From Pyxicephalus adspersus (Eukaryota > Chordata > Amphibia > Anura > Pyxicephalidae), in assembly GCF_032062135.1 (NCBI RefSeq), contig NC_092859.1, forward strand, positions 128,496,095 through 128,560,094: a DNA stretch of 64,000 nucleotides, read 5' to 3'. The notes beneath the pieces are model-generated. The model saw nothing but the letters and a program-made list of their open reading frames with translations. It was not told the DNA's origin and searched no databases. Position 1 is the stretch's first letter. Each line of letters opens with the position of its first letter. The translations under genes were made by a program, and so were the position numbers. Shown one piece after another: positions 34,801 through 45,341 of the stretch.

Positions 34801-37800
34801 CTGCATTTCAGTTCCATGATTCTCCAGAAGCTTCTTCTGCACAGCTGTGCTGTCAATCTATATAGGGAAATCGACTGATCGTGAGCTTGTAAAGGGTTTT
34901 ATTTAGACCATGATTTCCTGATTCATTCAGAATGTACTTGGTTCACATACAATGAACATCCCCCCACTTTATATGGGAACAGTGAGAAGGACTACCATCA
35001 GCATTTTTTATTTAGGATATATTCCTGGTTGTGTCCTCAGTACCTTCATTTTGCCCCATTATCTCCCATTGAGGTTCATTGTTCAGTAAAGAACACAGGT
35101 CTGTGGAGTCATCTTTTGTGAAAGTATTGTAGTATCACAGTAAAATAGAACTTAAAGCTGTGTTACTCACCTGTCCCCATTCCCTCATATGGTGCTGTTT
35201 GTTTTTTTTAACTTCTTTTTTACGATCTTCAGCCATTTTAATTGACCAACCGGGATGACATAGCACCTGCTTGGGTGCATGGGAGTTCAGTCCTGGCTCG
35301 TGCAGAAGCTGGGAAATCTGGCAACTAAAGCTGACGCTGTGCATGCAGTGATCGTGCGGGTTGCAGGGATTATTGCAGAAGGGACATCGCCTGTTCTTTT
35401 TGTAAAAATAACAGGTCTGATAATGTAATCCTAAAAGTGGAACTTAGTTCAGCATCGGGGATAGGTATGATAGCCGGGCAACTAGCTGGGAAGTAGCAAT
35501 GCAGCCTTCCGGTCTCTCCTAGAAAAGGTTTGTTAAAGGTTATTATATTGTCCCAGTCTTTCCTTCGGGAACTGATAGAAAGCTGTAATTTATGGATATT
35601 TTGACAGACAAATTCTATCTGGCAGTAAGTCTTCCATGGAAGCGGACTTTTCTACTGCCTTAGCTCCGTGCAGATACCCAACACTGTCCAGCTGCTTCAG
35701 AAGAATGAAGCTCTGTGTTGACGTTCTGTACGCTTGTGTAAATGACATTAGTTTAATTTAGTAATTTGGAATTCATTGACAGGTGCATTTGACCTGCTTC
35801 AAGTGTGTTTTATTTTTTTTTATTTTTTTTAAAGAGTTATGTGAATTCGAATGACCATAACAGCAGTAGTCCCTGTCGGAAAAAAGCAGAGATCATTCTT
35901 AGTCATTGTTTCGGGTTGTCATCCTGTGCAAAATGCCTATTACTGCTTACCCCCAGTCTGCGGTGATCTAATAATTTAGGGCCCAGCCTTACACCCCTGA
36001 GTACCTATACGTGTCCCTGTAATTTGTTTGCTTTTTACAATATTACACTTCTCTACAGTGATCATATGGGTAATCTATTTATCGATTTTCTGTACTTCTC
36101 TGACAAAACAAAAAAAAAATCACAAGACTGGATTGCTGTAGCTTTCGGCCATGTGTGTCATCCCCAAGTCAGGTTTTAGTTGTTGTGGAACCCTACTGCT
36201 CATCTTAAAACTTGGGGAAAAAAAAACAGTTGGGGGGGGGGGGGGAATGCTGCAGCAATCCTTAAGAGAAATTAAAGTTTATACAATGTTTTTTTTTGCA
36301 TTGATTGCAAGGTTCTTGCACCTGCTTTATGTGAACTCCTGTTCTTTGATGAATGTTGAGGTGTTGCTAGTAAAGTTCATCTTCCAAATGGAGCTGTGCT
36401 CCCAACACAACTGTCCAACCCAGTGTGAATGTTACCATGATATCCTGGGGTTGTCCTTGTTTCACAGACTAAGTATATGAGGCGTCCCAACACCCAATGT
36501 ATATGGCCATGACTTAGGTCAGTATGTTAGCCGGTAGTAAAGTAAGGATGAGAATGATGGCTGTCATGGCTTTCTTTAGCCCTAATCCTAATATGATCTT
36601 GGGCAGCACGGTGGCTCAGTGGTTGCACGTTTTCCCCGTGTCTGCGTGGGTTTCCTCCGGGTTCTCCGGTTTCCTCCCATCCCAAAAACTTTCAGTTAGG
36701 TTAATTGGCTTCCTGTCAAAAATTGACCTTGGACATATGACTATGGTAGGGACATTAGATTGTGAGCTCCTTTGAGGGACAGTTGGTGACATGACTATCG
36801 ACTTTGTACAGTGCTGCGTAATATGATGGTGCTATATAAATACTGTGTAAAAATAATAATATGCTTTCAATTGCCACGCAACCCAATGCATGTCTTCCGT
36901 ATTGCAGTAAGTCGCACATTTGTGAATAAAATCTAGATTGTTACTGCAACTTAATGGATAGGAACAATCCCTGAGAAAGTAAGAAAGCCAGAGGGACAGC
37001 ATAACAACTAGACAAAAAGTATTAGCATGTTTCAGATAGAAACAAATTTATTAAAATGTTTTTTTTTTCCATGGGTATCGCATGTAAAATGCTGAACTAT
37101 TTTATAGCAAATTTTATTTTTCTGTGGTTGTTTGTCCCAAGAAGTTTAAAATCTCTGGAGGCTATTTTTGAATCCCGGGACAGATGCAGATTTGATATAC
37201 ACAGGCGACGCATTCATCAATCTGAATATCAGTCCTGTTATTCACCAGAAGTCAATGGATGGTCTGTAGTGATGGCATATTTGATAATCAGAGGGAGGGA
37301 ACATTCTGTATGGAGCCTCGTTGGCTGTATCCATGGGGATCTGCAGAAAACATGGAATCTCCCTGACTCCAGAAGCAGATTTGTATGATAGCTGACGCTG
37401 GGGACCCGACAGGCCTTGTTTACAAAGTTCCAACAATTCTGTAGCTGCATTGAAATACATTTAATGTTTTGCTTTAGCTGTTGTTGCTGTGTAGGTAGAG
37501 CTAATTTATATTTTATCAGGTGGTTATTGAATTAATTTCTTCATATACCCTTGGTTTTGTTCATCTTTCTTTTAGGAAGTGGATGATAAGGTAATCAGTC
37601 CAGAAAAGGCAGAGGAGGCCAAATTAAAAGCAAGGTATCCTCACCTTGGTCCCAAGCCAGGAGGTTCAGATTTTTTGAGGAAACGGCTGCAAAAAGGGGT
37701 AAGCAATTCAAAAACCCAATGTATATTTTGTCCCTACATACTGCAGGTTTTTTAACTACAAGCTTTGGAGCTGAAAAAGCATGCTTATTTCTAAGGAGTG

Positions 37801-39709
37801 CACAAGGCAGGTTGTTTTCAAAGCAATGATGTCACTCCATGCATCCTTCTGGCAGAACTTTATTTTTGATTTGGTTGGGGGTAGGAAACACTGTCAGGTT
37901 TCTATTGCTATCTCTGTCCTTGTTGGGGATGTTCACCCTCACTCCCTGTGACACTGGTGATTACTTGAATTGGAGAAAATAAGGACAAGCTGAAAATTTT
38001 TAGTTTTCATCAAATCAGGAATAGAGGCGAAAATAACCAATGTGGACATTGTCTTTTAGGGGGCTTTATCACTTGCTGATCCGGGGTGTATTCTCTCAAT
38101 TCTTGTTGAGTTTACAGGACAGGAAACAGTACATATACCCCCCAACAGACTGTTTTAATAATAGAAAAATATAATACAAACATTAAAACTACTTGAAACC
38201 AACTTTCAGATGGGGCAATTAGTGATCAGAGGTCCGATGTTGAATGGAACCCAGAGCCCACCAGTCATTGTGGGGGTAGGGTTATGCTCATTGCAGAGCT
38301 GTATGCCTATCTCTGTAGTTGTCATATCAGTCCTTTTGCAATGAGAGCACTGCTTCCCTGCAGAGGACAAGGGTTCCATTCTGCAGCTGCTGGCAGGGAA
38401 CAGGCTTTTCCATTTAGACTGTGACTGCTTTAGGAAAAAACCAACTGTTAAGCCCTGAACACATTTTACTTTAATGTGCTTGGGATGTACTTAGCTTAAT
38501 TCTTTCTGCCCTCCCTCTCCTGTCTTATTCCCTGGCAAAGCGGAGTAATAGCAAATCCCTCAGCTAAACATTTTCACTCAGGTTTGTATTAAATTAAACA
38601 TGGAGGAATGTCAGACCGCATCCTCATCCTAGTGCAGATTAGGAGCTCTGGGATTAACCAGTCTCTATAGCACTGGAATTTTATTTCTATTTAGAGAACA
38701 TGCAAAAAATGAGGGAAGGCTGTGAAAATGGGGATACTGATAATTAAGCTGTCTGATCTTTATTTTTGTTTCTTTTGGATTTTAAATTCCACATGTTATT
38801 ACAAATTGACATATTAAAGCATATTTGTTTTATCTCATATAGACATGGACAACCTATATAAGGGAAATTTCTTTCTAAAATCATACCAGAGTCTGTATAT
38901 TACATTACAATGAAACTGCATCAAAGTTCCAAAATGTTAGTGGTGTGTCTCTATCTATCTCTATATATATTGTGTGTATATAATTAATTTCTACACACTA
39001 AAACAATTTTCACTCGCAAAAAAGTTCACAATACTAAAAAAATAAATTTCCAATGTATTATTCATTAGCTGTATCATTTTAGGATAATGATAGGATTTTT
39101 ATTTCCTGTATTGGGCTTGAGTACAGAAAGGTTTGTCATGTTCATTACATTTTTACTTCATTAGATTATGAATTTGTAGCATAAAGAATCTGAAGATTTT
39201 AGATATTCTGGTGACACTCTTTGGAAATCTTTTGACTAGCTTTAAATGTTTCTGTGTAGTTAACCAATCCGCACACTGCAGCATGCAGCCAGTAAGGAAA
39301 ACGGCATTTTAAGTCTTTAAATTTCATGGAGGTAAATGTAAAATAGAATTGCCTGTTCCCCTGCTAGCATGCTGCAGAAAAAGACCATTGTTTAATGTAA
39401 ATGCAGTGGTTGTTAGCACAAATCTGAAATCTGTTGAGTCAGAGCTAGATGTGTACAATCCGTTATATTTGCAGAGAGGACTCTGCTTCACACAGAAGGG
39501 TCCTTCTAATCAGTATTCTGGCAGGGTACAGATTACATCTCTTCTCTGCAATTATAAAGCTGCTTCCAGTCCCTGTCTCCAGCGTCTGGTTGGACGTTCT
39601 TGGAGAAACCGCATTTATCTCTAACTTTGCTGTCTCGTCACATGTCCTGTGTAAAATGCTCCTCTCCAATCACAGTTTGTTCTCAGCAATTGTATTTAAA
39701 AATCCTGTA

Positions 39710-39749
<40 letters not shown>

Positions 39750-39970
39750 TTATTTATTTATCTAGGAGCAGGCAAAGTAACATATCTTCTCTTTTCCAGC
39801 AAAAATATTTCGACTCTGGTGACTACAACATGGCTAAAGCAAAAATGAAGAACAAGCAACTTCCTACTGCTGCCCCAGACAAAACAGAGGTTACAGGGGA
39901 CCATATTCCTACTCCACAGGATCTTCCACAGAGGAAACCTTCCCTTGTGGCCAGCAAACTGGCTGGCTGA
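31838..39970 (+). CDS. ARPP19: ARPP19 (cAMP-regulated phosphoprotein 19), 3 coding exons
   Basis: Exons 31838-31897, 37576-37698 and 39800-39970 join in frame to 117 residues. The endosulfine family core is intact: [20 protein letters not shown], then [20 protein letters not shown] and the C-terminus [13 protein letters not shown]. Family knowledge: Greatwall/MASTL phosphorylates the serine in FDSGDY, which turns the protein into a PP2A-B55 inhibitor and allows mitotic entry; PKA phosphorylates the serine in RKPS. Here these are S67 and S109, and the proline-directed serine (VISPEK) is S28, the numbers used for Xenopus Arpp19. ENSA is the paralogue; the [18 protein letters not shown] context, C-terminus and synteny favour ARPP19. 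Confidence 0.97.
32144..32372. repeat. minisatellite, about 41-bp unit
   Basis: Around six units of the form GGGGCCCCTCTGTACCTCTT then TGCATGGGCCCTGTGCTCCC, with deletions in some, start about 250 bp inside ARPP19 intron 1. Weaker relatives (GGGCCC..., CCCCTGTACTCC) continue to about 32900. The array leaves several frames open on both strands, which are not genes. Confidence 0.92.
33118..33155. repeat. (ATG)n microsatellite
   Basis: Twelve or so ATG/GTG triplets in a row within ARPP19 intron 1. Confidence 0.95.
33805..33880. repeat. dispersed repeat shared with 54690-54800
   Basis: GCAGCACCTGTATTGAGACT, CTTCAGTAACCACCCAAAAA and CAGCCGGGTGCTT match the reverse complement of 54695-54800, and a weaker form lies near 21800. 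Type unknown. Confidence 0.5.
34285..34445 (-). repeat. partial V-SINE-like tail, reverse orientation
   Basis: TATTTATATAGCGCCTACAC, ATTATGCAGCGATGTACAAA, CACAATCTAATGTCCCTACC and GCCAATTAACC are the reverse of the last 160 bp of the copy at 36600-36850. Confidence 0.7.
35150..35460 (+). repeat. dispersed repeat, 'CCATCTTGATTGGCCGGGCC' family, copy 2
   Basis: ACGATCTTCAGCCATTTTAA, TTGACCAACCGGGATGACAT, GGGAGTTCAGTCCTGG, ATTGCAGAAGGGACATCGCC and AAAAGTGGAACTTAGTTC follow the family order. Confidence 0.6.
36600..36850 (+). mobile_element. V-SINE-like element
   Basis: It starts GGGCAGCACGGTGGCTCAGT GG, a tRNA-like head, and continues with the V-SINE core GTCTGCGTGGGTTTCCTCCG then GGTTCTCCGGTTTCCTCCCA. 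After that come GGTTAATTGGCTTCC, TAGATTGTGAGCTCCTTTGA and a GTGCTGCGTAATATGATGGT tail with an AATAATAATA end. The head lacks its B box, so there is an internal deletion. It is the best copy in the window. Confidence 0.8.
37576..37698 (+). CDS. ARPP19: ARPP19 coding exon 2
   Basis: The acceptor is cttttag and the donor is GGG|gtaagc, with phase 0 at both ends. The 41 residues include the Cdk-type site ISPEK (S28) and the conserved block [20 protein letters not shown]. Confidence 0.97.
37699..39799 (+). other. ARPP19 intron 2
   Basis: 2.1-kb intron with no recognisable repeat until the (TA)n and T run at 39713-39752. Open frames at 39349-39624 and 39449-39799 are read-through or chance. Confidence 0.85.
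39713..39752. repeat. (TA)n plus T tract
   Basis: About 14 TA repeats and a T run directly upstream of the polypyrimidine region of ARPP19 exon 3. Confidence 0.9.
39800..39970 (+). CDS. ARPP19: ARPP19 coding exon 3
   Basis: After cttttccag it encodes the Greatwall site [10 protein letters not shown] (S67), the invariant [20 protein letters not shown] and the PKA site RKPSLV (S109), with TGA at 39968-39970. A TA/T-rich tract ends about 50 bp before the acceptor. Confidence 0.98.
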
Positions 39971-40887
39971 GCCGGCTCAACTGCATGAAAACCACCTCAT
40001 TCCCATCTTTCTCTTCCTTTTTAACCTTCTGTTATTCTCTGATCCTCCTCCTTGTACACTAATAGTCAGTCTGACAGCCTAGCAGGCAGGAGTAGTGCAA
40101 GCTGCTGTCTTGAGTGTAGGATGAAACTCTGTAGTATCAGATTAGTTGTATAAACCGATGCACTGATAAACAGGCCTGTTTCTGGTATAGCAATGTAAAG
40201 AAATTTACTTGAAAACAAAAAAAAAAATCACATGTACATAATGCCTATTTCCTACTGGTAGGACGCTTTGGGTTTTACCATTTTAATGTCTGCTTTCCTT
40301 TATTCAACTTTTTTCTTCATACTGTACTTAGTTTTTGTTATTTACGTTTTTGTTTTGATTTTTTTTTTGATCTGAAAAGCAGCAAATCAAAATTTAAAAT
40401 TGTTCTAAAATGCTGTTGTGTTTTTTTTTTGTTTTTTTTTCCCCCCTTCTGCCCTTTTAACTTGAATGGCCTTAAACCTTTCTCAGCTTTAACGACAGGA
40501 TTGGACTTGGGCAATATTTGCTCACACTGCTGTAACCTTTCGTGAACATAGTACACAAAGAAAGTGGCCCCGTTGAAGCTGGCATCTTTCCTGGTGAATA
40601 GTGTAGAACATTGTTGAAGATTTGGATGATGTGCGCATGTGCATAGACTGTTGAATTCACTTTTGTGCCATTTTGTAAATACAATAGTTTTGCACAACCT
40701 TTTTGCAAATGTGTACTAATTTTTACAGTTTACAAGATCTATATGTAAATCTGTAGCACACTTTAGCTCCTTTTAATTCCTGGCAGCGGTTTTTGTTTCC
40801 CAGAGTCATTACCACCTTTTCAGAATTCATGTCTTATGCGTGAATTTAAACCACAAAGGTTTTTGCTCGCTAAGGATGCAAACCTTA

Positions 40888-40893
40888 AATAAA
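40888..40893 (+). promoter_or_regulatory. proximal ARPP19 polyadenylation signal candidate
   Basis: AATAAA in CCTTAAATAAAATTCTTG, about 920 bp after the stop codon; it would give the shorter transcript. Confidence 0.45.
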
Positions 40894-41560
40894 ATTCTTG
40901 CTAGATGTGTTGGAACTGCACTAAGGCCTCTCCCATGCTGCTATGTAAGTTCACCTTAATGTTGGTGAAGCTGATATCCTTTATATTAGATCTGGCTTGT
41001 CTTTGTAGTAACACCACCAGTTGTTGACTTGCCTGTGGGCATAGTGTGACTTGCATGCGTTTGCGCCAGCTCCATTAACAGTGGTTCTGCATGCCACTGT
41101 GGTGATCCGCATGCATCCATCTGCGGCAGAAAAGGGTATTTAGCAGACTGCAGCACCTACTAGGCCAGTAAAGGGTGACCTTCATCACTGCAGATATTGC
41201 TAAGTTACATCTTCCCTGGTGTACAGTTTTTTTTGGAAGTTGTGTTCAGCAACAGTGGAGTTGTGAGGTGTTGCTTATGCGTGCGAAGGATGTGCACATG
41301 GCCTCTTGTAAACACTGAGTTTGGAACAGGGTTGTGACCAGCATTGGGACACATAATATTTGAGCAAAACAAAGATGAGTAATTTATTGGTAATGAAATC
41401 TTTTTTGTTTTGTTTTCTCTGCTAAGCCCTTGAGGTGTATAATATTACAGTGCTTATTGGTGTCCTGCAGTTGTTTACTGGTATCAACACTTAAAAGTAG
41501 TTTAATGTTGCATAAGACCTCCAATCATGCTGGATATACTGAACATTTATGAATATTGTT

Positions 41561-41566
41561 AATAAA
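41561..41566 (+). promoter_or_regulatory. distal ARPP19 polyadenylation signal candidate
   Basis: AATAAA in TTGTTAATAAAGATTGCAAC, followed by a GT/T-rich stretch (GTACTGTGTTGTATTTC) that fits a downstream element. Confidence 0.6.
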
Positions 41567-42219
41567 GATTGCAACTGTACTGTGTTGTATTTCTTACATG
41601 TTTCTAGAATTTGGTGGGTGGAAATACAGCAGGTCCAAATGACTGGGCTGTCTTACTGCAATTTGTGCTAACATATGTTAGCATGCACAAGATCATGTAC
41701 AATCATTGGAGAACTAGATTTGATAAAAAGAATATAAACTGCATGGGAAGGAAGCTTGATACTTGGAGAGCGATATACTTATCTGGGAGGAGATTCATTA
41801 TGAGTACAAGAAGTTGTAGACCTGTGTCATACAGTTTAAATGTTTCTCCAGGGTAAGACTCGGGGAGAATGAGTGGGAAACAAAAAGACTGGAGGGAGAA
41901 GGAAAGGGGCAGCAAAGGTAAGAAGAAAAAAGAATTCTATTACTTTAGTCTGTGCACTGTAAACAGTCCAAGCATTGGAAAGTTCCAACCATTTCATGAA
42001 TGTCTTCTATATACACAGTATCAATATTGGAGGCTTTCTTAGGATTTCAGAAATAAAAACAAACTTCTATAAAGATTATCGTCATGTACACTTTGGGTTC
42101 TTTTAAGGTACTTGTACAATCTTTTTGCACTACATTTAATTTGAAAAAAAATTTGTGGAATTAAATGAACACTGATGTCATCTTAACGTCTCTGCCGAAA
42201 CTGAAAAACGTTGAGCTAT

Positions 42220-42380
42220 GTCGATGCCATTGGATGGGAGTTCAGTCAGTCAAAGCTTTGGAACTGCTAGCAACCACTTTTGGATCCTGTGTGAGAATGA
42301 CTGTTATACTAACCTTGAACCTTGCATCCAACATCTATATCTGGCGATCTCAACCTTTTTACCACTGATGAACACATATA
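42220..42380 (+). repeat. dispersed repeat, left member of a local pair
   Basis: GATGCCATTGGATGGGAGTT, CTAGCAACCACTTTTGGATC, ATGACTGTTATACTAAC, CATCCAACATCTA and TCTCAACCTTTTTACC recur in the same order at 43793-43940. Either two insertions of one element or an old local duplication. Confidence 0.7.
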
Positions 42381-42894
42381 AAAAAAGTTGTGGTCAATTA
42401 ATAAATTGACCCCAGTATAACGAGTTGACAGCACACTCATTGACCCGGGCAATATTAGTCGCAGTCTGGGGAAATAACCATAAATGTTTAATTGAGACCA
42501 GCATGACCTGCCTAGAAAACAATTCTATAAGAAAGCATCACGCCATGCAAAGCAACTCAAGAGTACATCTATAACAACCATCTGTTTGTTGGCTTGCAGC
42601 AAGTTTATTTTAAGAACTCTGAGTCAATAGAAAACTGGTAATCTGTTTTTCATTTACTGTTTTCCACTCTTCCAGACAAGATAATTATTTGGTTATTGCC
42701 TCAGGAAATAAAAAGGATGCAAACACATCACATCATTCTATAGTTTGCTAAAAAAAAAAAAAAATACTTTATACTTATCAGGAGCCAGACCAACGTCAAT
42801 CCTTGGTAACATGTACTTTGTCTTGTCAGTCAGTACTATTTAAGTGTCATACTCTCCACTGTCCCTTCCAAATATTCAGTGCTTTGGGTCATGA

Positions 42895-43370
42895 CCTCCA
42901 CATAGGTGTAGTTTAGTGGCTATCACTCTTGCCTTGCAGTGCTAAGGTCCCTGTGGAATCTTAGCCAAGACACCATCTGCATTGAATATGTGTTCACCAC
43001 AAGATTGTCTTCTGGGCTCTCCAGTTTCCTTTCACATCCCAAAAACTTACTTTAAAAAGTAACTAACCTGCTTCAGTCACCTGTCCTCATTCTGTCTCGG
43101 GGTGCTGCCATCTTCTTCTCTTGTAAACTATCTTTGGTCTTCTTGATTGGTTGGGCCAACATGATGTAACTCCTGTTCATTCATACCCAGCTTGTGCAGG
43201 GGAAGCTGGAAATGCCAGGTACTAAATTCCCCTTTATATATATAATATATATACACTGCTTAACTCATACCTGGGCTCCCCCAAAAACTGGCCTTTGTTA
43301 GATTCTGAAAGACAGTGACATGACTATGGCCTGTGCTCTGCAACATGCTGGTAATATATAAATACATGAT
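42895..43370 (+). mobile_element. V-SINE-like element split by another repeat
   Basis: The head and core (GTAGTTTAGTGGCTATCACT, TTGCCTTGCAGTGCTAAGGT, TCCAGTTTCCTTTCACATCC, CAAAAACTTA) lie at 42905-43050. The tail (GATTCTGAAAGACAGTGACA, TGACTATGG, GCTCTGCAACATGCTGGTAA) resumes near 43295. The 43050-43250 segment between them belongs to the 'CCATCTTGATTGGCCGGGCC' family. Confidence 0.65.
43050..43250 (+). repeat. dispersed repeat, 'CCATCTTGATTGGCCGGGCC' family, copy 3, nested
   Basis: GGGGTGCTGCCATCTTCTTC, GATTGGTTGGGCCAACATGA, TGTAACTCCTGTTCATTCAT and CAGGGGAAGCTGGAAATGCC follow the family order. Only the first half of the element is present, ending in a TA tract. Confidence 0.65.
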
Positions 43371-43792
43371 AATTATGCTAGTTCTGAACTCTTTCCCAAC
43401 ACATACTGTCTGCCATCACCCCTTGCCTTTTTCATACATACTGCTAACTGTCATACTGTCAGCAGGTATCCTTAGCTTTAGTGTTGTTTGTATGAACAAC
43501 CCCCACCATTGCTGTTTGCTAGTTTTACATTGAAGTTTGGAACATTTCAAGGATACTTAAACACTATGGTGGTTATAATTCATACGATCATGTTGAGGGA
43601 AATCTCTGGACCAGCATTTGTGAATCTTTGTACCCTGGGGAAACCCTTGAAATAAATTTCAGGGCTAAGAGAACCCCTGATAAAATAATAGCCAAAAGCC
43701 CACCTACTTATCCAGCTAAATGATCACTGGTGTCGTCGTCATTTAGCGTAAAATCTCTACAAAACATTGTAAAAGGCAGATCTATATAAAGA

Positions 43793-43940
43793 TGCCATTG
43801 GATGGGAGGTCAATTGGTCAGTCAGCCTAAAGAATTGCTAACAACCACTTATAGATGGGAATGACTGTTATACTAACAATGAGTGTTCCATCCAACATCT
43901 AAATCAGTCATTCTCAACCTTTTTACCCCTGCTGAACCCC
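43793..43940 (+). repeat. dispersed repeat, right member of a local pair
   Basis: Same order of words as 42220-42380, followed by CTGAACCCCTATTTAAATAT and ATTCAGGTCTTGGG. That tail is also found around 60430-60600 as part of a TTCTCAACC / GGTTGAGAA bounded repeat. Confidence 0.7.
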
Positions 43941-44498
43941 TATTTAAATATTCAGGTCTTGGGAAAACCCTTCTAAAATCAATATACAGGGGGCCAATGG
44001 ACAAAAAGCTTTTTAAATTGGTAGTTAGTGAAAGAATCCCCCCTACAGTGCTGGCTAGATTACCACATTCATAGACTCCTAGAAACATCATTAGAGTATT
44101 GCAGCTGGTTGTACTGAGTGGTGTTCACCCCAGAACTATGCCGCCATCTTCAAATGGGAGGTCAATCAGCCACAGTTTGGGGAACTCTGGAGGTGTTGTA
44201 TGCTCTAGACCAGGGGTCAGCAACCTTTTGAGTCGAAAGAGCCAAAAATTACAATTTACAAAATTTCAAAGTTTTTAAAGAGCCGCAAAATTTTTTCTTG
44301 CCAACAATAAATAGTACTCGCATAAATAAAGTTTTTTGATAAAAAAAACTGATCTATTCATAAGAAAAAATATCTATTTATTCATATATAAGTAGTGTTT
44401 TTCACAACAAATTAGATAATATATATATGGCATTATTAGATAATTACCTATTATTTAAGTAAAAAATTAAAACAAGTAAACATTTACTTACAACACTA

Positions 44499-44831
44499 AA
44501 GCTGCGTACACACTTGCAATTTTTGTCGTTGGAAAGGATCTTTCACGATCCTTTCCAACGACAAGGGAGTGCACGATGCATGAACGATGCTGTACATACA
44601 GCACCGTTCATGCTCTATGGAGAGGGGAGGGGGGAGAGCGACGGAGCGGCACCCTGCTGCGCGCTCTCCCCTTCCCTTTCATTACGATCGGCTGTCGTCC
44701 ATCGTCCGTGGATCCGGCAGGTCGGTCGTCCGGACGATGGACGACACCGACTGTACACACGCCAGATTTTCGCCCGATAATTGGCCGATGCCGATTATCG
44801 GGCGATAAAAATCTGACGTGTGTACGTAGCT
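44499..44831 (-). mobile_element. intact GTACACAC-type MITE, copy 4, nested in hAT
   Basis: It starts AGCTGCGTACACACTTGCAA and ends GACGTGTGTACGTAGCT between direct TAA (44496-44498, 44832-44834). It is the reverse orientation of the 20116 copy and nearly identical to it over 330 bp, so both are young. It inserted after the host hAT element. Confidence 0.9.
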
Positions 44832-45064
44832 TAACTTGTACTTCAATAACAAACAATTGAGCAAACAAATTCAATGGGAGCGATGGCTTTGCATGGTTTT
44901 AGAAAGTTTGGATAACATTAGATGACATTTCATTTTCCTCAGAATTCTGTAATGGTGAAACAGGTACAAACATTTTGATTTTCCATGTAATGTTGCTAAA
45001 CTGCCCACTTTTGTATTTTTTTGTAGAAATATTGATACCTTTAGGCACCGATTCTATCTCAGTC

Positions 45065-45190
45065 TGGCTTTTTGTGAAGCTGCGGCTCTTTAGTTCAGTC
45101 TGTCGGAAGCTATTCTATCTCTCAGCCTGGCTTTTTGTGAAGCTGCGGCTCTTTAGTTCAGTCTGTCGGAAGCTATTCTATCCCTCAGCC
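45065..45190 (+). repeat. 63-bp tandem duplication inside the hAT element
   Basis: GGCTTTTTGTGAAGCTGCGG followed by CTCTTTAGTTCAGTCTGTCG and GAAGCTATTCTAT occurs twice in direct succession with a single difference (TCTCTCAG, TCCCTCAG). Confidence 0.92.
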
Positions 45191-45341
45191 TGGCTTTCCA
45201 CCACACCCCTCCCCCGTGACACGGGTCCTCACTGTCTTCAGTTCGTGGGAAGCTCTCGAGTGTCACGGGGGAGGGGTGTGGTGAAAAGCCAGGCTGAGAG
45301 ATAGAATAGCTTCCGACAGACTGAATTAAAGAGCCGCAGCT
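45141..45341. repeat. large hairpin, about 82-bp arms
   Basis: Arm 45141-45222 (AGCTGCGGCTCTTTAGTTCA to CCCCCGTGACAC) is repeated inverted at 45260-45341 (GTGTCACGGGGGAGGGGTGT to AAAGAGCCGCAGCT), with a 37-bp loop and only a few mismatches. Confidence 0.9.

Larger units (their letters stand above)
31898..37575 (+). other. ARPP19 intron 1
   Basis: 5.7-kb intron: G/C-rich start, minisatellite at 32144-32372 with degraded continuation to about 32900, an ATG microsatellite near 33118, a repeat fragment at 33805, SINE-like fragments at 34285 and 36600, the 'GATTGGCCGGGCC' repeat at 35150, and a run of 14 G at 36232-36245. No additional exon is supported. Confidence 0.85.
39971..41585 (+). other. 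ARPP19 3' UTR
   Basis: About 1.6 kb of repeat-poor, T-rich sequence. The inferred end follows the AATAAA at 41561. The repeat-free character over this length, unlike the flanks, suggests a maintained UTR. Confidence 0.6.

Noticed and set aside
44514..44860. Overlapping open frames on both strands
   Set aside because: Translations of the same MITE; the palindromic G/C-rich interior lacks stops in several frames.
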